Source: Diadema setosum
Lineage: Eukaryota > Echinodermata > Echinoidea > Diadematoida > Diadematidae
Length of the DNA stretch: 64,000 nt
Direction of reading: 5' to 3'
NCBI RefSeq assembly: GCF_964275005.1
Contig: NC_092706.1
Location: 26,012,942 to 26,076,941, forward strand
The position numbers and the translations under genes are program-made. Under the pieces are notes generated by a model, which did not search any database, was not told where the DNA came from, and saw only the letters and a list, made by a program, of their open reading frames with translations. The stretch's first letter is position 1, and each line of letters opens with the position of its first letter. Below, piece after piece: positions 40,201-48,976 of the stretch.

Positions 40201-43200
40201 ACTGTACATGTTTGATAGGCTTAACTACCCAATACATGTATTCCAAAATTCATTACTTCTTGATATCACAGTCCCTCATTCACATTATATTTGTATGCAC
40301 CAAACTGCTGCCCTCGCTCTTCTACAGAATAAGACCCATTCTGCTTCCAGTAGGTAGGGTAAATCTCTTTAATTAAAAGTGATTTTATTCTTTAATTTAA
40401 AGTGATTTTATGCCTGATTTCACAGAAACTGCTGAACATTTGTGTGCTTAATTCATCAAAGCGAAATGGATGAACAGTAACTTACTACAGGATGTACACT
40501 TTAAATTGCACCAAATTTCACTTTAGATGTAGACACTCAATTTAGGAAGCAATTGCATTATACTTCATGTACCTGTAACAAATACCATCCCATCTCAGCA
40601 AAACAAAATGTAACTGTAGCTGGGTAATTCCATGAAGTTGGGGCAGTGTCCATGTAGCATTGTGACATTTAAAAAATACATTTCAGCATAACTCAATATT
40701 AATTATGCTATACATTGTATTGTTTGTAGGCTTTAAATTTGCATTGAGGCCACACATTTTCCTGGAAATTTTATGCCATTCAGACTCAATTTTGATGAAG
40801 TTATTAAACAATATATGTAACAGTGTCCTGTAGCATCGTGAGGTGTCCATGTAGCATCGTGATATTTTAAAATTTGGTCCTAAGAGACAAATTATGGCAA
40901 TTAGCTTGACCAAAATTTGATGCAATATGCATATTTACAAGATATGAATGAGATAGCTAAATATCTCAAATTTCCTGTACACAGTTTTAATTTTAAAAGA
41001 AAATTACAAAATGTATCACGATGCTATGCGGTGTCCTTTTTTGTGACATTTGGTGGACACCGCGTAGCATTGTGACACATAGTGTAATTTTCTTGTAAAA
41101 GTAAAATTGTGGAAAGGAGAGTTAAGATATTTAGCTATCTGACTAATCTACAGTAGTAATTATAATGCATATCATATCAAATTTTGGTCAAGCTACATGT
41201 AATTGCATTAATTTGTCTTTTAGGGCATGGACATGTCACGATGCTACAGGACACCGTTACATATCGTTTTAATAACTTCATCAAAATTGAGTCTGAATGT
41301 CACAAAATTTCCAGGAAAATGTATGGTCTCAATACAAATGTAAAGCCTATAAACAATACGGTATTGGATGTATATTATATAGCATAATTAGTATTGAGTT
41401 ATGCTAAAATGTCACACTTTGTGCCCCAACTTCACAGAATTACCCAGCTACACAGCATGTACATGTTGTACAACTTCACTTTGGTTGGTGGATTTCACTT
41501 GACTACCTATAGTATTGTTACACAGCAGATTCAAAAACCAAAGACGAGAAGGCTTCATATTCTTAACCCATTATCGGGCCAACTACGGGATATTCTGTAG
41601 CTCGTTCAAACGCCACAGGGGCCACATACGGAATATCCCATAGTGAATGAGATGACATATAAACGACGTCATTCCAAAGTTCTTTCACCTTCTAACCTTT
41701 GACAACATATCCCAGAATGCTTTGCTAGATTGTCTGCGATAATTCAAGAAGGTTTTGTCAGTGGAACGCCAACAAAATTGTAAAAATCATCGGAAAAAAT
41801 GTGTGTTTACATGGAATAACGCGAATAACCACGAAGCGTCAGTGGGTACTATGTACATGTACAGCTGTACAGACTGCTCGATTTTGGATTTTCTGCAGCA
41901 GTTTTTGAGGAGGTTTGGACACTTGATTCGACTGTGATAATAGTCCCGCATGTACATCCACATGTATGTACAATAATTGTATAATTCAGTAGAACCTGCA
42001 AAAGCTGTAGCTGTATCTATCGTGACGAGTTTCGCTTCAACAAACTATAGGATGCACCAGGGCTGCCAACTCTCACGCATTGAGCGTGAGACTCACGCAA
42101 TTCAACCAATTTTGACTGTCTCACTCTGATAAACGAAATCTCACGCTGAACCCCCAAAATGGAATGTAAATGACTACAAAAATAAATATATCTCTAAATT
42201 CTCTGATATTCCGAATATTGATATGCCCAAGCCCAAAATTTTGAGATTTTCCCACGCGGGTGTAAAGCTTAACCAATAATAATCGTTTTCGGTTCACGCG
42301 CAAAAACGAGCTATTGGATTACGATTGGTTTCTAACTATACCACGTGAGCGTACAATGTAGCTTGTGCTTTTGGCAAATTACAGTACATGGCTATGACGT
42401 GTGCTTTACATCGCTTTACATACACTGACTGTGTACGTAGTATGTGTACGTACGGCCACACAGCAGGCAGGCACACAGCAGGCACACAGCAGGCGCTAGC
42501 CAGGAGGTTGCTCCGCTTCCTCGCATAAAGCAGTGTCTCACGCCAAACTCTCACTCAAGGTTGGCAGCCCTGGGATGCACACATTATACTACTGATTTCC
42601 CATGCACTCGCAATGGCTTCATCGTCATAAATATAAACATAAACCTGTAATTATTGTATCAATGGTCATGATATTTATATGTCCAGAGAGCTGACACTCT
42701 GAGCATTTCATTTCCGGTACTGGATGTGTAAAATTACTACATTTGCTATTTTTAATCCATGAATGAAAGCAAACAAACAAATTTATTTCATAACTTTTGG
42801 ATGACTGTACTTCACTTCTGCTGAGTGCTATGACTGCACTGTGAATTGAATGGCAACATGTCATATATATCATTTAAAAGGGAATTTTATCCTCTTTCAA
42901 ATGATATTGTCTATGTTTTGTTTACTGTTTGCTAATGAAGAGCGATTGTTTGGAGAGTTGTCTGCCTGTCGGCGTGTGTGTGCAAACAGTGCTGGGCCAC
43001 TGCGGTGTTTGTTAATACACAAGTGCGTTGGCCCGATAAGGGTTAAAGTGAATTCTTGGTTCTGTGAGTCTCCCCTCATTCAAAAAAGAAACAAGAAAAA
43101 AAAAGACTTATTAAAAACTTTGACAAACAAGAGGGGGGAGGGGTGGTATCGCAGTACTAACACAGGTCTGTTAAAGCAGTCAAAAACACAAAAAAGTTAT

Positions 43201-44557
43201 GAAAAAACTCTGGCTCATAATAAGTCTAACTCAAAGAGCTAACCTACATAATTTCCTTCTACAGGTCATTGTGTATTATAACCAACAAAAGAAAATAAAA
43301 AAGAAGGCCCAACATGTACATTGTACCTCCAGTATTAGACAGCTAAATATCACGGAAAATTCATGAAAGAAAACAAAATACAAAACAATTTCATTTTCTA
43401 CTCAATCACAATTGAGGGGCAGTTTGATCTACACAGTAATCGCCATTTACATTGTAAATCTAGGTCTTCTATAACCACCTGTAACAAACCTAATAGTTAC
43501 TGCATTTATTTGTTGCTGTTCTGCAAAAACTTTACAGAATGCATTATATCAGGCTGAATTTTTATCTTAGGATTACAGATTTTTGCATTGTAGTTCCCTC
43601 TGCCAAGGGAGGAGGTTGTTTTCATTACCTTTTGTTTGTTAGTTTGCTTGTTTGTTTGTTTGTTTGTCTGGGTGCAAAATAACTCAAAAAGTTGTGAACG
43701 GATTTGGATGAAACTTGCTGGAATGCTTTAGAATGACACAAGGAACAGACAATTAAATTTTGGTAGTGATTCAGAAATTTTATGGATTTTATGAAGGATT
43801 TTCAATATTTTGGCAGGTAGGGTCAATTAACTTGAGAGTTCACGCTGCACATTTTTTAGGTTTTCATAAGTGCACTAATGTGTGCGCTCAGTGCCCACTC
43901 TAGTTTCTGCCAGGAAGAGGCTTGCCATGCAGCTGAGGGTTGATGATGTAACAAAAGGCTTCTATACTGGGAAATCGGGCAACTTTCAGCATGCATACGT
44001 ATGGATGGAAATCACTGATCTCTACAGAAGAACAAGATCATTGGTGGAAAGTAGAGTTGCTTGGCGGAGGTCTGCGCTCTCAGAGTGCTTGTCTGGTTTT
44101 GTTTTGTCTTGTTCTCAAATAGTCTAAAGTTTCTCACCTCTCTCTCAGAATGGGCATCCTCTTCATCATCTCCGTCCGCCTGTTCATTATCAGACGAATG
44201 TGACGCACCCGATGAGCTGTAGTTCTCATCTTCTTCTTCCTCCTCCTCGTCGCTCCTCTCATATCCCCGATTCTCATCCCTCTCCTCCGCCTCGACCTCA
44301 CCGGTGACATCCCCTTCCGCTACGGCTCCCAAGTCCTCCTCCTCCTCCTCCTCGCTGACTTCTTCCTTCACTTCCAGGTTCGTGTAGTCGTACTTGCCGT
44401 TCTCCTGACCGTCCACCACTTCGGGTTCTTCTTTCCACGGCGGCTGCTGCTGCTGCTGCTGCTCTGAGGGGTAGCTCCCGGCGATATATCCTCCTGCTCT
44501 GGTGTCACTGTAGTCGGTGGGCGGAGCCAGAGCCAGGCTCTCTGAAGCGGCATCCAT
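23596..44557 (-). CDS. Multi-exon C2H2 zinc-finger protein with acidic and AT-hook-like regions (1216 aa)
   Basis: The coding exons are 44557-44138, 33346-32397, 30525-30270, 27325-27003 and 25297-23596. Each junction has GT/AG borders and the phases run 0, 2, 0, 2. The summed length of 3651 nt gives 1216 residues and a TAG stop. Domains in order: acidic N-terminus with a Gln run (1-140); acidic Glu/Gly-rich tract (about 214-273); predicted coiled coil (274-326); Gln/Pro-rich stretch; basic segments with AT-hook cores GRK (near 485-488) and RGRKP (610-614); an isolated C2H2 finger (C672, C675, H688, H693); Met/Gly-rich linker; Glu run; six fingers (980-1144, the last two joined by TGEKP); Pro-rich tail. 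A nuclear DNA-binding role is inferred from this architecture. I cannot name an orthologue. ATG 44557 is the first Met after a good acceptor (44561), so a non-coding 5' exon is expected. Confidence 0.88.
25451..25500. mobile_element. Solo end of a TTAACCCTAAA element
   Basis: TTAACCCTAAACAGGCTGGG at 25447-25466 matches the end of the element at 28042-28807. No partner end was found nearby. Confidence 0.4.
25886..26068. mobile_element. MITE with ATACTGTACGAGCTGAAATT TIRs
   Basis: ATACTGTACGAGCTGAAATT at the left and AATTTCAGCTCGTACAGTAT at the right are exact complements. The interior has TTCGCG repeats. It lies in the last intron of the zinc-finger gene. Confidence 0.8.
27003..27325 (-). CDS. 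Zinc-finger gene, fourth coding exon (AT-hook-like)
   Basis: The acceptor TCTCTTGTCTAG precedes 27325, and the donor GTCAGT follows 27003 (phase 2). It encodes residues 543-650. It has tandem Lys-Thr-Pro-Arg and Arg-Ser-Pro-Arg repeats, then KKKRGRKPKPKPE, a good AT-hook core that would fit minor-groove DNA binding. The Arg codon split across the 3' junction is completed by the first base of the finger exon. Read-through would hit a stop within a few codons. Confidence 0.82.
28042..28807. mobile_element. TTAA-flanked element with CCCTAAAAAGACTGGG TIRs
   Basis: TTAA lies at 28038-28041 and 28808-28811. The ends CCCTAAAAAGACTGGG and CCCAGTCTTTTTAGGG are perfect complements. Inside each end is a G-run/C-run hairpin (GGGGCCTAAAAGGCCCC). 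CCC ends and a TTAA target are piggyBac-like. It is 766 bp, AT-rich and non-coding. Confidence 0.8.
28930..29400. repeat. Tandem ~155-bp repeat, three diverged units
   Basis: Units near 28930, 29085 and 29250 each carry AGTTCATTGA-CTTT-CCTTG, then GGTGTGAGTTTGGTGGTCAT and TCAAA-CTGTGGAAAGTT. They contain nuclear-receptor DR1-like sequence such as TGAACTTTGACCT. Confidence 0.65.
29401..30269. other. Intron, no other gene
   Basis: Part of the third zinc-finger intron, with short A and T runs only. Confidence 0.5.
30270..30525 (-). CDS. Zinc-finger gene, third coding exon
   Basis: The acceptor TTTCTTCCAG precedes 30525 and the donor GTACGG follows 30270. The first base completes a His codon split across the intron, and the exon ends in phase 0. 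It encodes residues 457-542: a Lys/Arg-rich patch with an AT-hook-like KRGRK core (484-488), then a Trp/Asp/Tyr-rich acidic stretch. No catalytic motif is visible. Confidence 0.82.
30526..32396. other. Intron, no other gene
   Basis: The second zinc-finger intron. It is AT-rich, with no element that I can define. Confidence 0.5.
32397..33346 (-). CDS. Zinc-finger gene, second coding exon (acidic plus coiled coil)
   Basis: The acceptor TGTCAATGTAG sits immediately before 33346, and the donor GTGAGT follows 32397. It enters in phase 0 and leaves in phase 2. It encodes residues 141-457. After a Ser/His/Gln-rich start comes about 60 residues of almost pure Glu, Gly and Asp, then a heptad-like charged helix, a Gln/Pro/His-rich part and a basic end. 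Reading through the donor would give an immediate TGA. Splicing instead restores a frame that matches the next exon exactly. Confidence 0.85.
33521..33841 (-). mobile_element. tRNA-derived SINE, copy 2 (reversed)
   Basis: On the minus strand it has AGTCTAGTGG (box A-like) and GGTTCGAGTCC (box B). Flanking blocks (GGCAATTTGTCAA, TTGCAAT) match the 5206-5568 copy. Here the two flanking blocks are in direct rather than inverted orientation. Confidence 0.65.
33843..33950 (-). repeat. Dispersed repeat end (CTCTCAGAGTGC type)
   Basis: Its reverse complement matches 44008-44100 closely: CACTGATCTCTA, AAGAACAAGATCATTGGTGG, GAGGTCTGC and CTCTCAGAGTGCTT. Confidence 0.6.
34017..34399 (+). mobile_element. 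TTAA-type hairpin MITE, family A, copy 2
   Basis: It runs from AGGGATGGTATAGTT to AACTATACCATCCCT and is the same length as the other copies. The left target site has decayed (CTGA), while TTAA survives near the right end (34401-34404). It contains an A run and a C run. Confidence 0.7.
34932..35068. mobile_element. Hairpin MITE, CATTTCATGAA family, diverged copy
   Basis: GGGGGCATTTCATGAA and TTCATAAAATGACCCCCC form the arms. The centre reads ATCTGACTGGGTGAGAGC, a mutated form of the NF-Y-like box. Confidence 0.65.
35613..35762. mobile_element. Hairpin MITE with TTTCATAAAACTTGTCATCA arms
   Basis: TTTCATAAAACTTGTCATCA is mirrored by TGATGACAAGTTTTATGAAA. The centre holds CTCTCAGCCAATCAGATGC, i.e. 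the NF-Y-like box on the minus strand. Confidence 0.75.
35985..36095. repeat. CG-rich inverted repeat
   Basis: GACGCACATCACCTGAGACG-like sequence occurs in both orientations: GCACATCACCTGAGAC at 35995-36010 and GTCTCAGGTGATGTGC at 36061-36076, with further pairing of ACGCTGTC and GACAGCGC. Confidence 0.6.
36384..36410 (+). other. Hammerhead-like core motif
   Basis: CTGACGA (36384-36390), a 5-bp stem GATTC/GGATC closing TGCTA, then GAAA (36407-36410). This order resembles a hammerhead ribozyme core as found in some retroelement ends. GCCT just before and AGGC just after could pair. One extra unpaired base after CTGACGA argues against activity. Confidence 0.25.
36597..36978 (+). mobile_element. 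TTAA-flanked hairpin MITE, family A, copy 3
   Basis: AGGGATGGTACAGT to ACTGTACGATCCCT, with TTAA at 36593-36596 and 36979-36982. A perfect inner palindrome AGTGTGGGTCCCACACT spans the centre (about 36772-36788). Confidence 0.85.
37652..38701. repeat. ~1.05-kb palindrome
   Basis: The left arm from ATATTTTAGG and the right arm to CCTAATACATC are inverted copies over about 450-480 bp, with a loop near 38207-38251. Shared blocks include CTCAAAAGTTTCCCTGAATT, TACTCGCCCCAAAGTGCTCT, GAGAGGACCTTGGGAGAGCT and GCCAGCGCATGCGCAC. The left arm has an extra CG-rich block and a partial duplication around 37885-37955. Confidence 0.85.
39168..39416. mobile_element. MITE with 33-bp TIRs (AAGGGGTCGGTGCAATATAG)
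   Basis: AAGGGGTCGGTGCAATATAG at the left is mirrored with one change at the right. The shared TIR continues through TGCTAACCCACAC. It lies in the first coding intron of the zinc-finger gene. Confidence 0.8.
40616..41451. repeat. 836-bp palindromic foldback element
   Basis: It starts GTAGCTGGGTAATTCCATGA and ends with the complement. Both arms carry matching blocks (CAAATTTTGGTCAAGCTA, TTCCAGGAAAATGTATGG and relatives) around a centre near 41036. The motif GTAGCATCGTGA recurs about six times on both strands. Confidence 0.85.
41567..43042. mobile_element. 1.48-kb TTAA-flanked element with CCC ends (piggyBac-like TIR)
   Basis: TTAA lies at 41563-41566 and 43043-43046. The ends CCCATTATCGGGCCAAC and GTTGGCCCGATAAGGG are inverted. 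No transposase frame is visible. It carries the hAT-type insert at 42058-42572, and without that it would be about 0.95 kb. Confidence 0.7.
42058..42572. mobile_element. hAT-type non-autonomous element, 8-bp target duplication
   Basis: The ends CAGGGCTGCCAAC and GTTGGCAGCCCTG are perfect complements, flanked by GGATGCAC at 42050-42057 and 42573-42580. An 8-bp duplication with CAGGG ends is the hAT signature. It contains a small GGCACACAGCA tandem repeat near 42464-42495. Confidence 0.88.
43575..44108 (+). repeat. Dispersed repeat with GTTT tandem and CTCTCAGAGTGC end
   Basis: It runs from TGCCAAGGGAGGAGGTTGTT through a (GTTT)n tract and AACTCAAAAAGTTGTGAACG to the end shared with 33843-33950. 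It abuts the first coding exon of the zinc-finger gene. Its superfamily is not recognised. Confidence 0.55.
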
Positions 44558-44560
44558 GTT
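44138..44560 (-). CDS. Zinc-finger gene, first coding exon
   Basis: The acceptor CCCCACACAG ends at 44561, the start codon is 44557-44555, and the exon ends at 44138 in GAGAGAG before GTGAGA (phase 0). It encodes 140 residues. A six-Gln run, several Glu runs and many Ser and Asp give a strongly acidic low-complexity segment. The next upstream in-frame ATG (44581) lies inside the predicted acceptor tract, so 44557 is preferred. Confidence 0.8.
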
Positions 44561-46374
44561 CTGTGTGGGGGGAATTTTCATGATATGCCTAGTTGTGGCG
44601 TTTCTTCATTGCAACTGTGAGGTTCAATGAGTACAAGTATTGTATGTACAGGATTGTCATAACAATGAGAGGGGGTATTATTCTCTTAAATAGTGTGATA
44701 AATACAACCCTTTATCTTATGACACAATTTAAAAAGAAAGGGTCATGGCCATGTCCTCCGTGTTCAAGCTTATTCTTTGGGGCAAGCATTGCATTTCTTT
44801 TATAAGCTGCAAATGAGTCATCTACAATTGTATTCACAGGTGTAAATGTAGAGTGGAAGGCTATATTATCACATTTATGAGCATGGCATATAAACCACAA
44901 GTATCCATTATCCTTACTTTAATGCATAATCCAAACATTTTTTTTCTTCTTCATCTTTATAAATCTGTTTCTGTAGTATCGATTGATGAATATCAACTGC
45001 AGTAAAACACGGATATCCTTCTACTTTTATGTTGGCGCCAACACTACTGCCAACTTTAGAAGGAATAATCCTAACCCAAATCAAGGGGTTGGTGCTTGAC
45101 TGGTCATCCAAGGCAAGGGATTAGCAAAATCAAAGCAACATTGTGCATTTCTGCTTTTAATAAAGCAGACAACCCGTTGGTGACCAAATTGCGGGTAGTC
45201 GACACTTGCATTCAACCCCTCTGTTCATTTAGTCACTGCATCAGGACATACAGAGATTTTACTTTTCGTTTGTATTTTTGTGGATACCATTGCCATCACA
45301 CTCTAAGCCTACGACAAGTGAAAAATCTCACAAGAGAATGGTTTATTTCTCTATTTTTAGTGCTTTTTCAGAAACCCTGAATCTTAACACTGGACTTAAT
45401 TTGTGCATGCTTCTAAAAGTTGCATCAATTGTGCATTTTTTTTGCAGCAAAATTTGGGATTTTGGATGGATTTCTGGAGGTGACTATGGGTATAATTGAT
45501 TGTATATTGATTATATTTGCCACCTGCAAATACACTCCGTCCGTTGGCCATTGATGTCACTGTGTACCATCCCAGACCAAGTATAGCTTCCCACAAAAAG
45601 CTGCAACAGGGATTATATTAGTCCTTCAAGGTTCAAGGGACTTTCCTGTTGTGAACAGTGGCACAGTGCCAGTATGAGAAATGTGATTTGGGTGTGTTGT
45701 GACAATAGAATGTGATTAGACTTGGTGATAAGTGACGGAATTCCGTAAGGAGACTGAATACTGCTAGTAAGCTTTACGAATAACGTAGATAGATCTATCT
45801 AACGTTACATTTCTTGACCATGAATGGACATGACATGACACCACTTACTTATAGTTTTTGACTTTGAGCTGTGCAAACAGCACAGCAGTTCTTCTAACCG
45901 CTCACTACTGGTACTTTCTAGCACTAACGTAAAAATAGGACATTCACCTAGGGACTCATAATTGCACTAGCACTGGAAAGAAGAGCAAAATCTGTAGAAA
46001 ATCTGTGCATAGACACACATTTCACATCATACCAATCATCATCACGCATATAGATGCCACTACACTACAGTTGTACTACACAGTCCCACACAAGACCCAG
46101 CACCTGGCACCTCAGCTTGTAGATGCAGCAACGCTACACTTACAGCTCCCATGCATACACTCCCTTGCTTTGCATGCTCACTTGCATAAAGTGACCTGCA
46201 GCAGAGCCAGACAACTCTGCTCTGTACACTGTACGTTATACATTGCTACAAAATAATCACAACTTCTCATACTTTCGTTTTAGTACAACAATTTGAATAC
46301 TCTTGTAATATATTCATAAGAGAGCCATGAGCACATGAGTAGCTACTTTCACCTCAAACATACGCATCTCTTAC
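44561..46374. other. Probable 5' intron of the zinc-finger gene
   Basis: It lies between the putative donor after 46375 and the acceptor ending at 44561. I see no other gene or clear repeat here. Confidence 0.4.
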
Positions 46375-46450
46375 CTTTAGAGGTCAGAAGTAAGCCTCGA
46401 ATGGAGCAAAACATCGATGTTTTGAGGCATTATGCCCCTCTTTGGATCCC
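46375..46450 (-). other. Candidate non-coding first exon of the zinc-finger gene (3' end)
   Basis: On the minus strand CTCTAAAG is followed by GTAAGAG, a near-consensus donor with the exon ending at 46375. It faces the acceptor at 44561 across an intron of about 1.8 kb. The 5' limit of the exon cannot be seen and the end given here is nominal. Confidence 0.4.
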
Positions 46451-46479
46451 CAGGATCTAATGTTGAAAACAGTATTATA

Positions 46480-46800
46480 TACTCATTGTCTAGAGGGGGC
46501 GCTGTTTATGGATCGCGATCGCATCGCTCATGCATGCGCATCAGGGTCGGCGCTCGCTCATTGCACTCACCACGGCCAATCGCGACCGCCGATCCTACTC
46601 CATACTGTGTAGGATCTTTGGTTCAAGCATGCAATTAAACAGTTTACGACGGCTAAGCGAGCTACAAAATCTAGCTGCAGTGACCTGTAGAAGTACCTAC
46701 CTGCGGAGCAGTTTCAGCAGTGTGGTAGAGAGCTACTACCGTACCACGTCCGGCCGGACGCCCGAGTAGATCTGCGTTGCTTGCATGCTATGCTGCTAAA
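46480..46800. promoter_or_regulatory. Putative bidirectional promoter between the zinc-finger gene and AARS2
   Basis: This is the most CpG-rich patch of the intergenic region. It holds repeated TCGCGATCGC-like sequence near 46511-46526, a TGCATGCGCA resembling an NRF-1 half site (46531-46540), and a CCAAT box (46576-46580). Outward-facing donors sit on both sides (46375 on minus, 46822 on plus). No TATA box is evident. Promoter function is inferred from layout and composition. Confidence 0.45.
46629..46769 (+). other. Presequence-like upstream open frame (46 aa)
   Basis: This short frame lies in the putative leader of AARS2. Its peptide starts MQLNSLRRLSELQNLAAV and is rich in Arg, Ser and Leu with few acidic residues, like a mitochondrial targeting peptide. 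It ends at TAG before the 46822 donor, so it is not fused to AARS2 in the simple model. It may be a regulatory upstream frame or chance. Confidence 0.25.
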
Positions 46801-46822
46801 ATGCGTTGAGAAGACTCATAAG
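46780..46822 (+). other. Candidate non-coding first exon of AARS2 (3' end)
   Basis: CATAAG followed by GTAAGT at 46823 is a textbook donor. Splicing to the acceptor TTCCTTCACTAG at 48976 would give a leader joined to 48977, with stops in the AARS2 frame before ATG 49071. The exon's left limit is not visible. Confidence 0.4.
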
Positions 46823-48976
46823 GTAAGTTTAAATAAGTGATGGAATGTAGCTCTGATCGATCGGAGCCCTCTGATCTTCTGTTGTAATTGTGCTATTAGG
46901 ATATGTTTGCGTTGTTGCATGATTGATAACGCTGAGCCACACAGGCCTGGATCTGCTGTGCTCGAATGAGCTCGACGCGACAAGTGAAGCCTGGGCTGAA
47001 AAACAAGGGCCAGGGCAGGGGCATTCAGGCATCCCCATTGCATTGCCCGTAGTGTAATGACTAGGGCCTAACGTTAGGCCTACACACACAAAACACACAC
47101 AAAACACAAGACAGTGAATGCCCAAAACATTTTAGGCTCGATAGTCAATAATGGTGTGTTGTTGCTATTTGAAGTATTGTGTTGTGGTGTGTTTGTGGCT
47201 CAGATAATGCTATATTATTATTACATGCTGAAATGGTGTGTTGCACGCGATTCATACAGTGAAGTGTGAAACTAACACTCCTGTGAGTCCTATAAACATA
47301 TTGATAAACGTTGGACAAGTTAGAGCCGTTACCAGGTTACGGGTAAGTGTTACTCCAAAATGTCCAAAGCCCCCAGGCCATCCAGGCCAGTGTCTTGGCT
47401 AGGTCTATATAGAGTCTATCTAAAATTTGTGTTTATGTGAGTCATGTTTGGCTGCCATGCGATCAGGGCCATTGGCCAAAGGCCAACAGGGCCAGGGCTT
47501 GCATCGTTCTGTACTTCTGTATAATATTAATGCTAATCGTTGGCGTTAGTTCTAATTTTCGGTGCTTCTCATCAAAGGCCTGTTTATATAATGGTTAGAA
47601 ACTTAATGAGGCGAGGGTTTGTGGTGTGGTGTTTCTGACACTGGATGCACTTTTATTTTATGCGCGCATTCTTTCTTGTAGTCCTGAAAATAACGAATTT
47701 TGATGAAAATTATATGACATTTAATATTTTCTCTGATTGAAAAATTTGACTTCAAGTTATAAAACCCCTCCCACAAAAAGTTATCATTTTGCGCGGTGCA
47801 GATCGCATTAATTCTGATCGACAGTGTCTCTCACATCTTATTCTTGTTCCAGAATCACAATTCATACTCGTGATTCAACATACACATTTGTACCGAGCGG
47901 ACGACAAGAGTGAATCAATGCAAGTGGGGCTCAAATTTTGTATTGTACGGTAAAAGGTCAATCATGTACATTTTGAACAATAAATGCGGTAAAATCATGT
48001 CTTGTCTTCGTCTAAATGTGTGGTAAGATGTGAATTTCTGTACTCTTTTACATTTCTACATTTTTTTGTCACATTTTGGGGATTTCCCCAAACTTTGTGC
48101 GATGAATTTCTTTACTCTTTTACATTTCTACTTTTTTTTTTGCACATTTTGTGGATTTCCACATATATACAACACTTTTATTTTCAAAACAGTAAAAAAT
48201 GGCTACCGGTATTAAAAGATACGTGAGTGAAGTCCCATGCATATCAGGGCTGGCGGAGCGTTTTCAAAAGGGGGGGGGGGGGGCCCACTTCCGGGTTTCA
48301 TGAGCTAACAAGCAAAAAAGAAAAAAAAAAAGTTGCCAGATCATCTTTCTCCTTCTACGTCCTGGTTTCTTCAGCTGACAAACCAAAAAAGAAAGGAAAA
48401 AAAAAGTCTTCAGCAGAAAAACATAACCTCATTGCCCTCAAACTTCAAGATCTCTGTTTTTTTTTTCTTTTTAATGCCACTCGGGTACTTCCGGGTTAAA
48501 AATAGTGGGGGGGGGGGCCCAAAGTGATGACACCTTACAGTGTACACATGTATGTATTCCTATGTATGATGCACAAAAAGTGTGGGGGCCCGGGCCCCCA
48601 CGGCCCGCACGGTTCTGCCGGCCATGCATATAGAATGTCATTATTTCGCAGAGATAGCACACGTCTGGTAATACTGTGCCATTGTGCTTGTTGTGCGGGT
48701 AAAAAGTCTCTGCCACTGCTTCAAGGCTTTATATTTGTTTGATTTTTCTTCTTCTTATTTGAACTGTTTGGCAGAATTAAGGCAGTTCACATGTGTTGAG
48801 AGAAACATGAAATTAATCATGTTGTGGTGACAGTTCCATGATCTACTGGGTATAAGTTTCAGATGCTAAAATCCAAAAGCAAACTTCATGGATGGCTTTC
48901 ATTAAAGAATGTGTGATAATTGACAAGTTTTATCCCAAATCCTATTATCATGTTTTCATCTCTTTTCCTTCACTAG
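46823..48976. other. Probable first intron of AARS2
   Basis: It is bounded by donor GTAAGT (46823) and an acceptor ending at 48976. It contains two tandem ~75-bp units at about 48028-48160 (shared CTCTTTTACATTTCTAC and GGATTTCC) and the repeat at 48240-48625. Confidence 0.4.
48240..48625. repeat. Dispersed repeat with GGGGCCCACTTCCGGGTTTC
   Basis: A second copy lies at 56785-57085. Both have TTTTCAAAAG, a G run, GGCCCACTTC-GGGTTTCAT, a poly-A segment, TTTCTTCAGCTGAC and a GGGCCCAAAGTG-TGACACCT block. Confidence 0.65.

Noticed and set aside
46789-46822. Coding first exon of AARS2 starting at the ATG near 46789
   Set aside because: The frame is open to the donor, but after splicing to 48977 it meets a stop before the AARS2 frame, so a non-coding leader fits better.
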